A stretch of 64,000 nucleotides of DNA. Source: Haematococcus lacustris. Taxonomy: Eukaryota; Chlorophyta; Chlorophyceae; Chlamydomonadales; Haematococcaceae. A program made the position numbers and the translations under genes. The stretch is taken from the NCBI GenBank assembly GCA_030144725.1, contig JASKMD010000014.1, positions 557,920 to 621,919 of the forward strand, read 5' to 3'. How positions within the stretch are numbered: position 1 is the first letter of the stretch; each line of letters starts with the position of its first letter. Below, in pieces: positions 47,301-57,643 of the stretch. The notes below the pieces were generated by a model that did no database searches, was not told the DNA's origin, and worked only from the letters and a program-made list of their open reading frames with translations.

Positions 47301-48510
47301 CCTGGTGTAACCATGGCCTACAGTGTGACCCAGGTGTAACCTTGGCCTACAGTGTGACCCTGGTGTAACCATGACCTACAATGTGACCCTGGTGTAACCC
47401 TGACCTACAGTGTGACCCTGGGCACCTTCTGCGCTGTGGGCCCCGCCCTGGCCCCCACCTTGAACCAGACCGGACCAGCCGCATGCCAGCTCTGACCACC
47501 ACCTGCAGGCCCATTCCTTTCCCACCCGGGCCCTGCCTGTGAGCCAGCCCACCCAGTTGCAGCCCTGCCCAGGCCCCACAGGGCACAGGCGTCCCTGGCT
47601 GACCCTGGTGGACCTGCTGGAACCCTCACTGGCTCAGCCTCAGCACCCGGGCACTGTGCCTCAGGCCTGGGTGGCACCTGCCATAGGGAATCCTGCCTGA
47701 GGGAATCCTGCCTGAGGGAATCCTGCCTGAGGGAATCGTGCCTGAGGGAATTCCGCCTGAGGGAATCGTGCCTGAGACCAGGGCCCTGAGACCTACCTTG
47801 TTGCGGGGCACCTTGTCTGGCAGCAGCAGGGGCAGCTTGGCCTTGATTGGGCTGGCAGCTTTCACCCCCACACCGCCACGCGCTGCTGCACTTGCCTGCC
47901 CCCCTGCTGCTGTGCTGCTTGGTGGGAGTGCCGGGGCAGATGGGGCGGCAGGGCCGGCGGGGGTTACAGAGACACTGGGCGTCGCCAGCTTCACGGGCTG
48001 AGCTGATCCTCTCTTAGAGGCGGCTGGTATGGAGGCGAGCAATGCGGGAGCAGAGGGCTGCCGTGTCTGAACCTTTGGTGGCTGGGCGCCATGCTTGGTT
48101 TCTGGCTGAAGGGGTGCTGCGGTACCATGCGGGGCAAGTTAGAGGAGACTGCATAGTCCATGGCGTGGGAACGTACAGTGTGCACGGCATTACCAGGGAG
48201 AGATTTGGGGTGGGCTGGTGCGTTGAGCTGGCTGCCTGTCAGGTCGACCATGTCGTCATCGTCTGGGCTTGATGCTGCTCGTGCAACGGTGTAGGGGCTC
48301 TGCAGTCATGCAGATGTGCTACTGGCTCAAGACAGGCGGACAGCATAGTTGCCATGTCCAACACTACACCTTAAAGTTTTGTGCCCAGTCAGGGAGGTCG
48401 TCTTCATCCTTGCTGACTTGGAAACCAGTAGGAGCAGGTGACGAGGGGCGGCCAGGAGCTCTGCGGGTTCGGTGAATCAATGGTGCCGAGTCAGAGTCTG
48501 TATCCCCCAT
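44335..48510 (-). CDS. BIN4: BIN4/MIDGET, DNA-binding subunit of plant-type topoisomerase VI
   Basis: BIN4 works with the topoisomerase VI A and B subunits and RHL1 in DNA decatenation and endoreduplication in plants. In coding order the exons are 48510-48370, 48299-48194, 48116-47797, 47220-47124, 46831-46725, 45511-45379, 44591-44335. All are GT-AG and all phases agree, giving 386 residues (Arabidopsis BIN4 is about 450). Conserved core: LPLLLPDKVPRNK (about 177-189), VVDLAGDAGAVGRL (about 201-214), LIVDLKGVMFAATILP (about 226-241), KVEAVFNDFVRLSEL (about 257-271), an acidic stretch ending DDEEHYML, then an 80-residue tail of Lys, Ala, Gly and Ser resembling a histone H1 tail. Residues 1-170 are low complexity with an acidic DSD start. 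Several introns hold minisatellites. The last acceptor (tggtccag) is pyrimidine-poor but keeps frame and joins the Lys-rich tail directly. Confidence 0.92.
45066..45322. repeat. Minisatellite of about 51 bp, five copies
   Basis: Unit gaggcagggccaggggcagg followed by gggcaggggagggagggtag and ggtgagtggag, in BIN4 intron 6. One copy lacks about 7 bases. Confidence 0.9.
45590..45870. repeat. Degenerate ttcaggt-rich repeats
   Basis: Short repeats such as gtcaggctgttcaggtgg and gggctgctcagg recur about ten times in BIN4 intron 5. Confidence 0.7.
46845..46975. repeat. 12-bp degenerate repeat (gggcaggtgtga)n
   Basis: About ten units of gtgagggcaggt variants in BIN4 intron 4. Confidence 0.75.
47035..47118. 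repeat. (GGCA)n with GGCC interruptions
   Basis: Tetranucleotide ggca repeats broken by ccggccgg, in BIN4 intron 4, next to the donor of the exon ending at 47124. Confidence 0.88.
47295..47417. repeat. 29-bp minisatellite, about four copies
   Basis: Unit gtgtgaccctggtgtaacca then tggcctaca, in BIN4 intron 3, with single-base changes between copies. Confidence 0.85.
47687..47777. repeat. 15-bp minisatellite (gggaatcctgcctga)n, about six copies
   Basis: Six near-identical units in BIN4 intron 3, close to the donor at 47796. Confidence 0.88.
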
Positions 48511-48723
48511 TATTGAGCGCTATCGGGTGTGTGCTGTACTCCAGTAGGGGGAGTGGGGGGACAGAAATGTTTCGAAATGAAAGGTGTGAAGAGGGATGAG
48601 GCTAGCTAAAGTGCAAGCATTCTTCGCTTCTCACGTTGACCCGCCTGAAACTTCACTCAGTAAACACCCAGTCTTCTCCACAGCCCTTCCTCCAAACGAC
48701 CGCGCACGCCTCGTCAGCAGTAA
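48511..48723. promoter_or_regulatory. Divergent promoter region, BIN4 and 73-residue ORF
   Basis: Only 213 bases separate the BIN4 start codon (-) from the ATG at 48724 (+), so both genes must share this region. It contains a near-palindromic tttcgaaatgaaa at about 48571. No TATA box was recognised. Confidence 0.4.
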
Positions 48724-48945
48724 ATGGCTTCGACTTCTGCGCACCCGCTGGTACCTACCATCACCAAGCCCAAGCCCAACGCAAGCAAGGAGCTGGTGCT
48801 GACTGGGCCTGTGGCGGTAGCTTTGGAGTCGCTGTGCGTCCTCCTGGGCGTCGTGGGGTTGCCCCTAATTTCGCTGGTAGTCCTGGTGCTGGGTGGCTTC
48901 CATAGCGGGCGAGATATGTTGCGTTCGCGGATGAGGGCTTTTTGA
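48724..48945 (+). CDS. Small membrane protein, 73 residues, intronless
   Basis: Not recognised. The product starts MASTSAHPLVPT, has a basic PKPNASK segment, then a hydrophobic region from about residue 25 to 57 (VAVALESLCVLLGVVGLP, then ISLVVLVLGGF) long enough for one or two spans, and a basic tail SGRDMLRSRMRAF. That positive tail suggests a cytosolic or stromal C-terminus. ATG is the first start in frame and has a purine at -3. Codon use is GC-rich like the neighbours. A TGTAA motif occurs at about 49515. It may be a short protein of its own or the first exon of a longer one. Confidence 0.5.
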   Translation: MASTSAHPLVPTITKPKPNASKELVLTGPVAVALESLCVLLGVVGLPLISLVVLVLGGFHSGRDMLRSRMRAF

Positions 48946-49847
48946 TGCTGACACATCAATTGTCCCTGCAACGTGATACCCCTGCGCTCCGTCGCTGCCT
49001 TCGACATTTCTCCATTAGGGTTGTGGCCCTGTCAATGTCAGTCCGGCCATGCAGCTGCAGCGCTGCCAGGCGAGCTGCCTCTCAGCTTCAAGTGGACCCA
49101 GCCTGGCTGCACTGCGGCCTGCTCCTGTACCCTTTTCCGTCCCAGAGCCTTGTTGGACTGCACTAGCAGCGGCCTTGGGACTATATGTAGGTCGATAGTA
49201 TTAGCAGGCTGCACAGCAGGAGCCTGGTGCACACAATGCGTCTGGCTTGAGGTGTCTGTACAATAATGTCATCAGTGCGTGATAGTCATAGGGCGGTCCA
49301 GCTTCTCTGCAGTAGTGATACCAGTAGCGAGCATTCCTTGCAGCAGCCTGGAGGCATGTTTACTTCTCCATGACAGTGTGGATTGCACATGCAGGCTTGA
49401 CGATGATGACTCTGAGCTGTGTATCTTGCAGATGTGTGTGGTAGCTGGTGCCTGCAAGGTGTGCGCCTGGTCCTTGGTTACGGCTTGTGTTTCGCTTTGG
49501 CTGTTTGTCAAGGCTTTGTAAGCAATTAGACGGTCAGACCCGTAACCTCACAGCCACCGTCCCAGTCAGCAGTACGCGCCAGGAGCACAATGGCTACCAG
49601 TCACCATGGGTGATGCCGTCAGGCATTAGGCGTTAGGCCCCCCTAGTCAGCAGCTTCGGGCAGCTCTGCCATACAACTACCTGTATGACAGTAGATATAT
49701 CTCAACGGATATATCAACCATGCTGTATCCCTATGATAGGGCCTATCCTCCTATGGAGCCCCCTACACTTATCCACAGCAGTGAGAGACCGGTGTGTGTC
49801 CCTAACCTAGGAGTCGGGGCTGTGTCCCTAACCTATTCGCTAGAGCC
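48946..49847. other. Intergenic region without a supported gene
   Basis: Only short open frames. Bases 49720-49870 contain repeated ccctaaccta and cctatcctcctatgg elements. Nothing else is identified. Confidence 0.45.
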
Positions 49848-50661
49848 CTACCCTATGCACACTCTAGCGCACACACATCCCATTTGTAAGGGGCAATCGT
49901 ATTGTTTGTTTGTTTGGCTCATGGCATGATACACATGTCGCTGCCGCTGGTGCCGCCGCTGCCACTTCCGCAGCAGGCCTCTGTCGCGCACTTGCACCCA
50001 CTCCTGGCCCATTCTGCCTGGGTTAGGCATGGTGGGGCGGCCCAGCCAGCTGCTGAGCTCGCGTGGGCGGCCCGGCCCGGCTGCAATGCGGGCGATGTTC
50101 AGCGCGGCTGACACGTCTCGGTCGTAGAACCTGCGCTTGATGACATTGCTTGTAGAGCACATCAAGCCCCGGATCCGGGACCGCGTCGCCATGCTGCGCA
50201 CCGGGTACAGCCACCTGCAAGGCGACACATATCAATGCTCATTTGTGAAATTGCCAAACAACGTGTTAAGTCAAGCCATGTATAGCCTAAACAGTGCAGG
50301 GCACAGTCTAGGCTGATGAGATTCTACAGCTATGTAATGACTCTACTCCTACAGTGCGAATGCATCTCCTACAGTGCGAATGCATCTGAGGTCTCTCACC
50401 TGAAGGACTCAGCCTGACCTGCCACCACGTTGGTGCGGGCAGAGCTGACCCGGCTGGTACCAAACGCATGCACCAGCACCACGCGCCCGGGCAGCTTCGG
50501 GCAGTGAGTTCGTGCCGCACCTCACGCCTTGTGACAGCCAGGGCTGTGGCGCGCAGCCTGAGCCCGATGGCAGCCATCGACGCCTCTCCCCAGTTCCGCA
50601 ACTTCTGCAGGTGATGCGCTTTGCCCCATGCTTCGGCCCGACGCCCCTCCTCCACCGCCAT
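49848..50661 (-). pseudogene. Fanzor/TnpB-like (IS605 OrfB family) remnant
   Basis: Two blocks joined by an intact GT-AG intron. The upper one starts at 50661 (MAVEEGRRAEAW) and ends at 50400; the lower runs 50214-49848. The lower block contains RFYDRDVSAALNIARIA, the DRD-type RuvC III motif of TnpB and Fanzor nucleases, then the tail RPTMPNPGRMGQEW and RKWQRRHQRQ that I recall from many chlorophyte copies. The upper block ends in frame with GRVVLVHAFGTSRVSSART and VVAGQAESFR. Near 50500-50515 the frame shifts between REVRHE and CPKLPGRVV, so the copy is broken there. No zinc-ribbon CxxC pairs or earlier RuvC motifs are visible. Fanzors are eukaryotic RNA-guided nucleases. This copy looks inactive. 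Family call rests on the DRD motif and remembered relatives. Confidence 0.65.
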
Positions 50662-51024
50662 GACATTCAGAGCTGCTGTCAGCTGGGTGCAGCACGAGCT
50701 ACGCAGCGACAGTCAGGGAACAGCGACCGACAGCTACCTAAACGGAGCCAGCTGCAGAGAGCGACGTCCGCTAGCGACTACACATGAGTTTATGGTACAC
50801 AGCTGGCTAGCTGGCCAGCACAGCGTCAGTGCATCCAGCCCACCAGCCCCCAGGCACCAGCCCTAGTGCCAGCACAGCCTAGTGTGACGTAGAGGGGGTG
50901 GCTGCAGACCTTGAGCTGCCCCTGCCGCCCCACCACCTGCAGCCCCTTCTGCAGTGTCCTTGACGTGGCCAGCTGTCTCACACCTGACTGTGGCTGAGCC
51001 CGTCACCTACCTTGCTGTATGCAG

Positions 51025-54000
51025 AGATGAGGACCCGGGGATGGCTGACGAGTGCGCCGTCACAGTGGCTCAGGTCAGCCCCTCCCCCTCCCCCTCCCCC
51101 TCCCCCTCCCCCTCCCCCTCCCCCTCCCCCTCCCCCTCCCCCTCCCCCTCCCCCTCCCCCTCCCCCTCCCCCTCCCCCTCCCCCTCCCCCTGCCTGCTGC
51201 ATGGGATGAACATGGCATGATCTGCCCGCCTGCCTGCTGCCCTGCTGCCCCCAGGCCATGTCAGGGGACACACGCCACAGCTCCCTCATGATCGCTAAGC
51301 CTGGTAAGGCCCAGGCTAGGTGGGAGCCAGGGCAACTGGTGGGGGGGCAGGCCAGGTGGGAGTGGGGATGGGGGCCGGGTCAAGTGCTGGTGCTAGGCAA
51401 CCAGCAGCAACCAGCCTGCCACCACCAGTGGTGTGTGGTGTGGCGGTGCCCTGCCACCTGTGGGGTGATGTGGCAAGGCAGCAGCATCAGCAGCAGCTGG
51501 AGGTGCAGCAGCAGCAGCAGCAGTGTGAACAACAGCAGCAGCAGCGGAAGGGGGTCAGCGGTTGTTGGGCCAGTGGCGGGGAGGGGGAGTGAACAGCAGC
51601 CGCTGCGACAACCTCCACACAGCTTGCACCTTCTGCGCAGCTGCAACAAGGCAACAAGGCTGGCACTGAGTGACGCCACGTCACCCTTACTGCCTGACCC
51701 CAGCTGCCTGACCCCAGGGCAGCGAGGCCAGCAAGCAAGCAGCCTCCAGGGTCTGTAGGGTTCAGGTTCAGGCTGCTGGCGCCCCTGTTGTGAGGCAAAG
51801 CTGTCGAGGACCTTGCCACAGCGCAATGCTTCGCACACCTGCTGCAGCTGCGGGGCGCAGTACTCCCCGCCCACTCGCTGCCGCACTGTGAGGCCGCGCA
51901 GCTGCGCCTGCAAGCCCCTGCCCTGCCCTCCCCTGCCCTGCCCCGGCTGGCCTGCGCTGCCCCGCAGAGTGGCACTACCCCCGCTGGCATGCTGTGGCCC
52001 TGAACTCTCAGCTCTCCAAACCCAACATCGGCATGTTGTACGCCAACCCGGACTGCTCAGCTGTGGCATACGCTTACAGGCACGTATCCAGCCCAACGCC
52101 CTACACCACAGTCTCATCGACCTCAATAGCCTCTGCCTCAGCCTTCCCCCTTGCCCCCTTCTTCTCTTACTTCCTCCTCCTTCTGCTGCCGATCGCCTTC
52201 TTACTCCTCTGCTTTCCCCTACACTTCCTTTACCTCTCCCCTACCCTTACCTCTCCCCTACCCCTCCCACCTCAATGCCTTTCCTCCACCCCCTCCCCCC
52301 ACGCCTCCCCCTGTCACCCCCTCCCTCCCGCCCTGCCCACCCCCCTCCGCCCCTTCACTCTTTGAAACCCCCCTCTAGGGACCACACCTCCCCCGCCCTG
52401 CCTCCCCTCGTGCAGGTACCCAGAAGAAATAGGTGCGGGGGAAGGGGTGGAGCTGGGAGTAGCAGGCAGGCCGCCCCCCACCCCTCCCTGGTAGCTGCCA
52501 GGCAGCTGCTGACACCACAGGGGTAAGCACATGGGCCCTCAGGCATCGTGATGCAGCGTTGCCCATGGAAGGACTGGGGGGAGGGTAGCCATAGCCCACC
52601 CCCTGCCCAGCACCTCATGAGGCATGCCAGCCCTGTGCCCTGCCGCTGCGCTTGCATGGCCTGCCTTGCGACATCATCATGGTCTGCATGCCTGTGGTCT
52701 GTGCATCGCATTCGCCTGCTGGCTCTGCCGCCCCTCATGCTCCTAAGACCCCATGTGCCCTGCTTCATGCAAGGCTGGGTGCTCACCATCACCATCACCA
52801 CCATCACCATCACCATCCTCACCATCATAGCTGGGGTGCGGTACAGCGCAGTACATTATGCATTCCGGCACACACAGGGCAGGGCAGGGCAGGTGAGTGA
52901 TTGGAAGGAGTGCATCAGGCTGGCAGGCAGGCAGGCAGGCAGGCAGCTGGGTTGCGCCTGGTTGTGGGCTGGTGTTGGCAGGTGTGAAGGTGGACCCCCC
53001 CCCTGCCGGGTTCACTGACACGGCCCAGTGGCAGCGGCCTGAGGCGGCGGCGGCCTACAAGGAGCTGATTGACTTCATGGCAGCCGGCAAAGAGCTGTGC
53101 CTGCAGGTGGGGAGGGGGAGAGGGAGGGGGAGGGGGACGGGGAGGGGAGGAGATAATGGAGAGGGACTGCTTCCCATCCACCCGCTACCCCCAGCGCTTG
53201 CCCTGCTCTCTAGTATTGTATAGGATTGCAAGGCCACCAGCTGCTCACCGGGCCACTGCTGCCCATGTTGTGTGCCACGCAGCATCATGGACCCTTCTTC
53301 TACATTGGCTTCCTGGCGGTACGGCCTCAGAGCCAGGGCCAGGGCCTGGGTGGCCGCCTGCTGCGCCAGCTGCTGCGCCGGGCGGATGAGGCGGGCAGGT
53401 GGAGCTACCTGGAAGCTACCAACGACGGAAACGTCCAGCTGTATCAGAGGTGGGGCAGAGGCAGCACCATGCTGCCATGCGCTTCAGGCCCAGCCCAGCC
53501 NNNNNNNNNNNNNNNNNNNNNNNNNNNNNNNNNNNNNNNNNNNNNNNNNNNNNNNNNNNNNNNNNNNNNNNNNNNNNNNNNNNNNNNNNNNNNNNNNNNN
53601 NNNNNNNNNNNNNNNNNNNNNNNNNNNNNNNNNNNNNNNNNNNNNNNNNNNNNNNNNNNNNNNNNNNNNNNNNNNNNNNNNNNNNNNNNNNNNNNNNNNN
53701 NNNNNNNNNNNNNNNNNNNNNNNNNNNNNNNNNNNNNNNNNNNNNNNNNNNNNNNNNNNNNNNNNNNNNNNNNNNNNNNNNNNNNNNNNNNNNNNNNNNN
53801 NNNNNNNNNNNNNNNNNNNNNNNNNNNNNNNNNNNNNNNNNNNNNNNNNNNNNNNNNNNNNNNNNNNNNNNNNNNNNNNNNNNNNNNNNNNNNNNNNNNN
53901 NNNNNNNNNNNNNNNNNNNNNNNNNNNNNNNNNNNNNNNNNNNNNNNNNNNNNNNNNNNNNNNNNNNNNNNNNNNNNNNNNNNNNNNNNNNNNNNNNNNN

Positions 54001-54456
54001 AGGCTGCAGGCACTTGTTACTGCAGGCACTTGTTACACGGCCGGGGATATACTGCTGTATTGCTGCCAGCACCATTCTGATACCATTCTGAGTGCCAGTG
54101 AGAGTGTGTAGCGGCCACAAGGTTTGTGCCACTAGCCTGATCGGCTTCCATTCCGTCACCCAATTGAGGCGAGTAGCAAGCCACTGATTGACCAGGTGCA
54201 CAGTGCCCAGCAGCGGGAGCAGCAGGCATGGGAGGATGACATGCCTTCTGTTCATCGCCAGAACCCCCTTACGTTGCCAGCTAGCGCAGTACTCTGGGTG
54301 TGTTGCTCTCAGCAGGCCACTTGTTGTCCTGGACTAACAAGCGCTCACATGTATTGCTACAGTCACCATGTTAGCCTAAAACGGGACCGTGAACCACCGT
54401 CAGCAGCACAGAACTATGGCTTCCGCCCTAGTGCCAGCTATGGAATGTTCTGCAAG
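51025..54456 (+). CDS. GNAT-family N-acetyltransferase, incomplete, spans an assembly gap
   Basis: Transfers an acetyl group from acetyl-CoA to an unknown amine. Exons: 51025-51073, 51255-51303, 51968-52079, 52416-52432, 52982-53106, 53241-53449, then a gap, then probably 54412-54456. Phases agree through 53449 (186 residues). The core is FFYIGFLAV followed by the acetyl-CoA loop [19 protein letters not shown], then [16 protein letters not shown]. The piece [15 protein letters not shown] after the gap fits the usual closing strand, but its phase does not meet that of 53449, so an exon may be lost in the gap. Intron 3 starts with GC, and exon 4 is only 17 bases. The first visible exon may begin upstream at 50955, since the frame stays open to there. 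The start codon is unresolved. A small exon at 54522 onward could follow. Confidence 0.75.
51075..51190. repeat. (CCCCCT)n hexamer repeat, about 19 units
   Basis: Perfect hexamer run filling most of the 51074-51254 intron of the GNAT gene. Confidence 0.95.
52783..52832. repeat. (CATCAC)n repeat
   Basis: Short run of caccatcac units in the 52433-52981 intron of the GNAT gene. Confidence 0.85.
53501..54000. other. Assembly gap, 500 N
   Basis: Exactly 500 unknown bases, which suggests a placeholder length. It interrupts the GNAT gene. Just after it, an 18-bp unit (ctgcaggcacttgttac) occurs twice, so an unresolved repeat may be the cause. Confidence 0.99.
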
Positions 54457-55002
54457 GTTAGTGAGTTAACGCCGCTTCTTGCCTCAGCTCAGACAGCCTG
54501 CTGCTGACCTGCTGCTGGCAGATGCTGCGGACTGCTACTGACAGCTCCTGTGGACCGTTACTGACTGCCAAAGGCCTTCTGAACTGTCACATCTTGGCAA
54601 TGCCCAGAGTGCCTTTCTGTGGGGGCGATCGAGCTGGCTGCCCGTGTCCATGCTGTACAGCCAGCCCAGGCCCACAAGGTCACCCAGGCACACACGTGCT
54701 CAACCTACAGTCTTCAACCTCTTCCCTCCCACTGCAGTGGCGGCCTCACCTCCATCCTGCCCATTTGTGTCGTCATTTTGCAGGCCCAAATTGCTGATGG
54801 CGGCCAGACAGGGCTGACGGTTTTAACCGTGCAGAAAAGGACATCCAACCCATTCCATAGGCAGCCATGCCTCAGCAGTGGACCCTGTCAAGAAGCTGCC
54901 GTGCGCTGCGCAGGCTGCCAGCCTCCACTGCCATGCTTGCTGCTGCGGCTCCTGAGCTGCTGCCATGGGCTGTTGCGCCAAAGCAGTGGTTGCTGACACG
55001 AC

Positions 55003-55678
55003 TCAGACGCTGCCCATGATGTGCTTCACGCGCATCAACAGGGAGTCCTGTGTGGGCTCATATGGGTGGTCCTTGGATGGGATCTCGAGCACTGAGGGCA
55101 CGGCCTACACCAGCACAAGAGGGCATGGGACAAGTACAGACTCTTAAAATAGAAACACAGACAGTGCCAGCAGTGAAGGGAACAATACGGGCCGCATGCA
55201 TGAGGTGCATAAGACACCTCTCAGCGCTGACACTCCACCAGTGCAGGTGCTCACCTTGGTGTGGTGGTCGATGGCTGACCGGATGAGCCCGGCAACATTC
55301 TGGCTGATGAGTATGATTGCGATGTCGTCTCTGTGCGTGAACTCCTTAAATGTGCTCTCCACGGTCTTCACCGGTGTCTCTGCGCGCCAGGGTCAAATGC
55401 TGTGAACTAGCTACACGCGGCGCGACTATTTCCCATCGCGTCGGTTTCTCCACACAAGCAATGCTTACTCGAATCGACGACCAGAAAGTTGTGCTTCTTG
55501 CGCATGTCTATGTTGCCCATGCCAGACAGTAGGAAGCCAGTAATCGTGTCCTGTCGAGCATCGCTGAGACCCGCCCGTTCGCGTTTGCCATCCAGGCTTA
55601 TAGCAGCAATATCGTTCGCACCTCGTCGGCTATCACCGCGATGAGAGCTCCATCAGCGGGGGTGGCACCAGCTGCCAT
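55003..55678 (-). CDS. VMA7: V-type proton ATPase subunit F
   Basis: Subunit F sits in the central rotor of the V1 sector, which acidifies vacuoles and endosomes. In coding order the exons are 55678-55622, 55550-55469, 55379-55255, 55104-55003, all in phase, giving 121 residues, the normal family length. The protein runs [20 protein letters not shown], then [38 protein letters not shown], and ends [19 protein letters not shown] with RVKHIMGSV. The [18 protein letters not shown] and IPSKDHPY elements are diagnostic. ATG at 55678 gives a start [13 protein letters not shown] like plant homologues. The last intron ends in a TAG acceptor. It lies convergent with the GNAT gene. Confidence 0.96.
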
Positions 55679-57008
55679 TTCGCGAGGTTGTCTGGCAGCA
55701 ATGCACCGGTGGGTTCGCGGAGCTAGGCTGGTATACTACAGCAGCGAATTCGTGGCAGCTGTGGTTACTTTAAAGGGGTGCGCAACTAGCTTTGTATGCA
55801 TGCGGCTACGAACAAAAACATGACATTTCCGCACCATACCATATTGCCGTTACCATGGTCCGCAAGAGGGTGTACACGGGGCAGTATGGGCACGGGCCAG
55901 TGTGTGTGTTGCAGCCCCACTTGTGGGTAATCATTACGTACACGCAGGGTGGCTCAGTATGCTGGCAGCTTGCCAAGACTTCACCAGTGCACTGCCCTGC
56001 ATTTGTTAAGCTCGTACGACAGGAAAGGCAAACACCCTTCACCTGAACACAGCTTGTAAAAGCATAACCAATGAAGTGGAAGGGATGGCTGAGGTCTCAG
56101 ACTTGCTAGCAAAAGAAGGTAATGTACCTGAATGGAAATGGAAGAAGGTAATACAGCCTGGCAGGGTCGTGATGCTGGTGCAGTTCAGTGCCTGCGCACG
56201 TTGCCCAGTAACGTCCATGGCTATGATATCAGGTGCACCAAGGGCACCCGCCAGGGCTTCATGCTACCATCCACTGCCTGCCATCACACTACAGACGGGG
56301 CCAACATCTGCCACACCCTCACACCTGCCTGGGCCACAGCACCAGCCGGCGCTGCAAAGCATGCAAGCAGTGCCTGGCAGTCACCCGCGTATCCGCAGGT
56401 CTGATTGGGGTGGCCATGACATGCGATGGCTTTGAAAGTCACATCAGGGGGTCCCTGCCCCACCCACAACACTGGCTAGGGCAGTCGTGGCAGCAGTCGT
56501 GGACTCCCATGCCGACCAATACACAGGCTGCTGCTGCCACAGCCTGCTCTGCCTTATGCCCTGGTCTGCCCTAGTATTCGTCTGCTGCCTCTGAGTTGGC
56601 CTGGCCTGCGACGGCCTGATGCTAGTCTGGCCTGGTCCGCTGCTGGTCTGCCAGCCATCCGATGACTCTGCAACCTCCTCCACGTGCACCAGGCTGTCAC
56701 CAACTCACTCCTGGTCACACGTTTTCTTTGAGGGAGCTGAGCATACAGCTGCCACATGAGCACGCAACTGCACCTTCCGTGACTCAGTGCCTCAGCCTCC
56801 AGCCCCTCATGTGCTATTGTGAAGCGGGCATGCCAGGAGCACCCTCGGCTCGATGACCAGGGGCCATGCCAGTCAGGCACAGCAGCCAGACATTGTTGAC
56901 AGCCAGCTGCAGAGACCCTGGCCTGAACAAGAGCTGTGCTTGCCTGGGCTTGTGCGCTTGAAAAAGCATGCCACAGCCAGGCATGGACGCTGGCTGGGTG
57001 GCGCTGCT
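55679..57008. other. Region between V-ATPase F and TMEM258, no supported gene
   Basis: Holds the V-ATPase F promoter and the TMEM258 3' flank. Open frames of 60-158 codons exist on both strands, some Cys-rich, but none has a recognisable domain or convincing splice context. Confidence 0.45.
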
Positions 57009-57254
57009 TCACACATAGACTCCTGTCCATAGCAGCAGGAACAGAGTGCCTGTCCCCAAGAACGCGGAAGCTGTCATTCCCAGGAGCACTTCCGATCTCA
57101 ACTCCTTGCTGTGTCGCGTCTTGGACACCTCGTAGAGGAAAAAGCTGCCCGTGAACAGCAGGCCGAGTAGCAGGAGCGTCGTGGCCAAGATCGGGTACAG
57201 AGCGACGGGGATGGGGCTGCCCACTGGGTACAAGGTTTCAGCACGGTCCACCAT
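57009..57254 (-). CDS. TMEM258: TMEM258/OST5 subunit of oligosaccharyltransferase
   Basis: A small ER membrane subunit of the complex that N-glycosylates nascent proteins. A single exon encodes 81 residues; the human protein has 79. Visible features are a polar N-terminus with PVGSPIPVALYP, a first span (ILATTLLLLGLLFTGSFF), the conserved loop LYEVSKTRHSKELRSEVLLG, and a second span ending LFLLLWTGVYV at the stop, which closely matches the family C-terminus (LLLWVGIYV type). The intronless structure is unusual beside the intron-rich neighbours but is expected for so short a gene. It is divergent from the FKBP gene with 389 bases between start codons. Family call is strong. Confidence 0.93.
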   Translation of the reverse strand: MVDRAETLYPVGSPIPVALYPILATTLLLLGLLFTGSFFLYEVSKTRHSKELRSEVLLGMTASAFLGTGTLFLLLWTGVYV

Positions 57255-57643
57255 TGCCGCTTCAGCACCAATGCGTAGCAGATCGACAGATGCTGAGGTG
57301 CATGGAGCGCTTTAGGCATGCTCATCGACACTTTCACAAGACATCCATGCTGCTCTGTCAAATCTCTCCACCGCGCAGCGCAGCAATGTTTCCATTCACA
57401 GCAAGCTGTTTAGCTAAGTCGCGTCTGACCCTGAGCTGATGTTGCTTGCACTGCCCATGGTGGGCAGTGCTGCGGCTATCGAATGCCTGAGGGCTTAAGC
57501 ATTTCAAGCTACTCGCCTCGCCAGCAGATGACGGCCCTGCATCCCTCTTCCATTGTGTTTATGCCGCTTTTTCATTCCTGCACCTTTTGTCAAAAACCTG
57601 TGATCACTATCTATTCTGCGGTCTGTACAAAGCTTGCTGCAAA
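57255..57643. promoter_or_regulatory. Divergent promoter region, TMEM258 and FKBP
   Basis: 389 bases between two opposite start codons. It contains gcccatggtgggc, a near-perfect inverted repeat at about 57456-57468. No further site was identified. Confidence 0.45.

Noticed and set aside
51487..52126. Long minus-strand and + frames at 51.8-52.0 kb, one with CCSCGA resembling a zinc ribbon
   Set aside because: The region is inside a GNAT intron whose flanking exons join in phase; the Cys pattern lacks the second CxxC pair, so no second Fanzor copy is called.
55806..56042. Cys-rich 78-residue minus-strand frame
   Set aside because: No zinc-binding spacing or homologue is recognised; composition fits chance in intergenic DNA.
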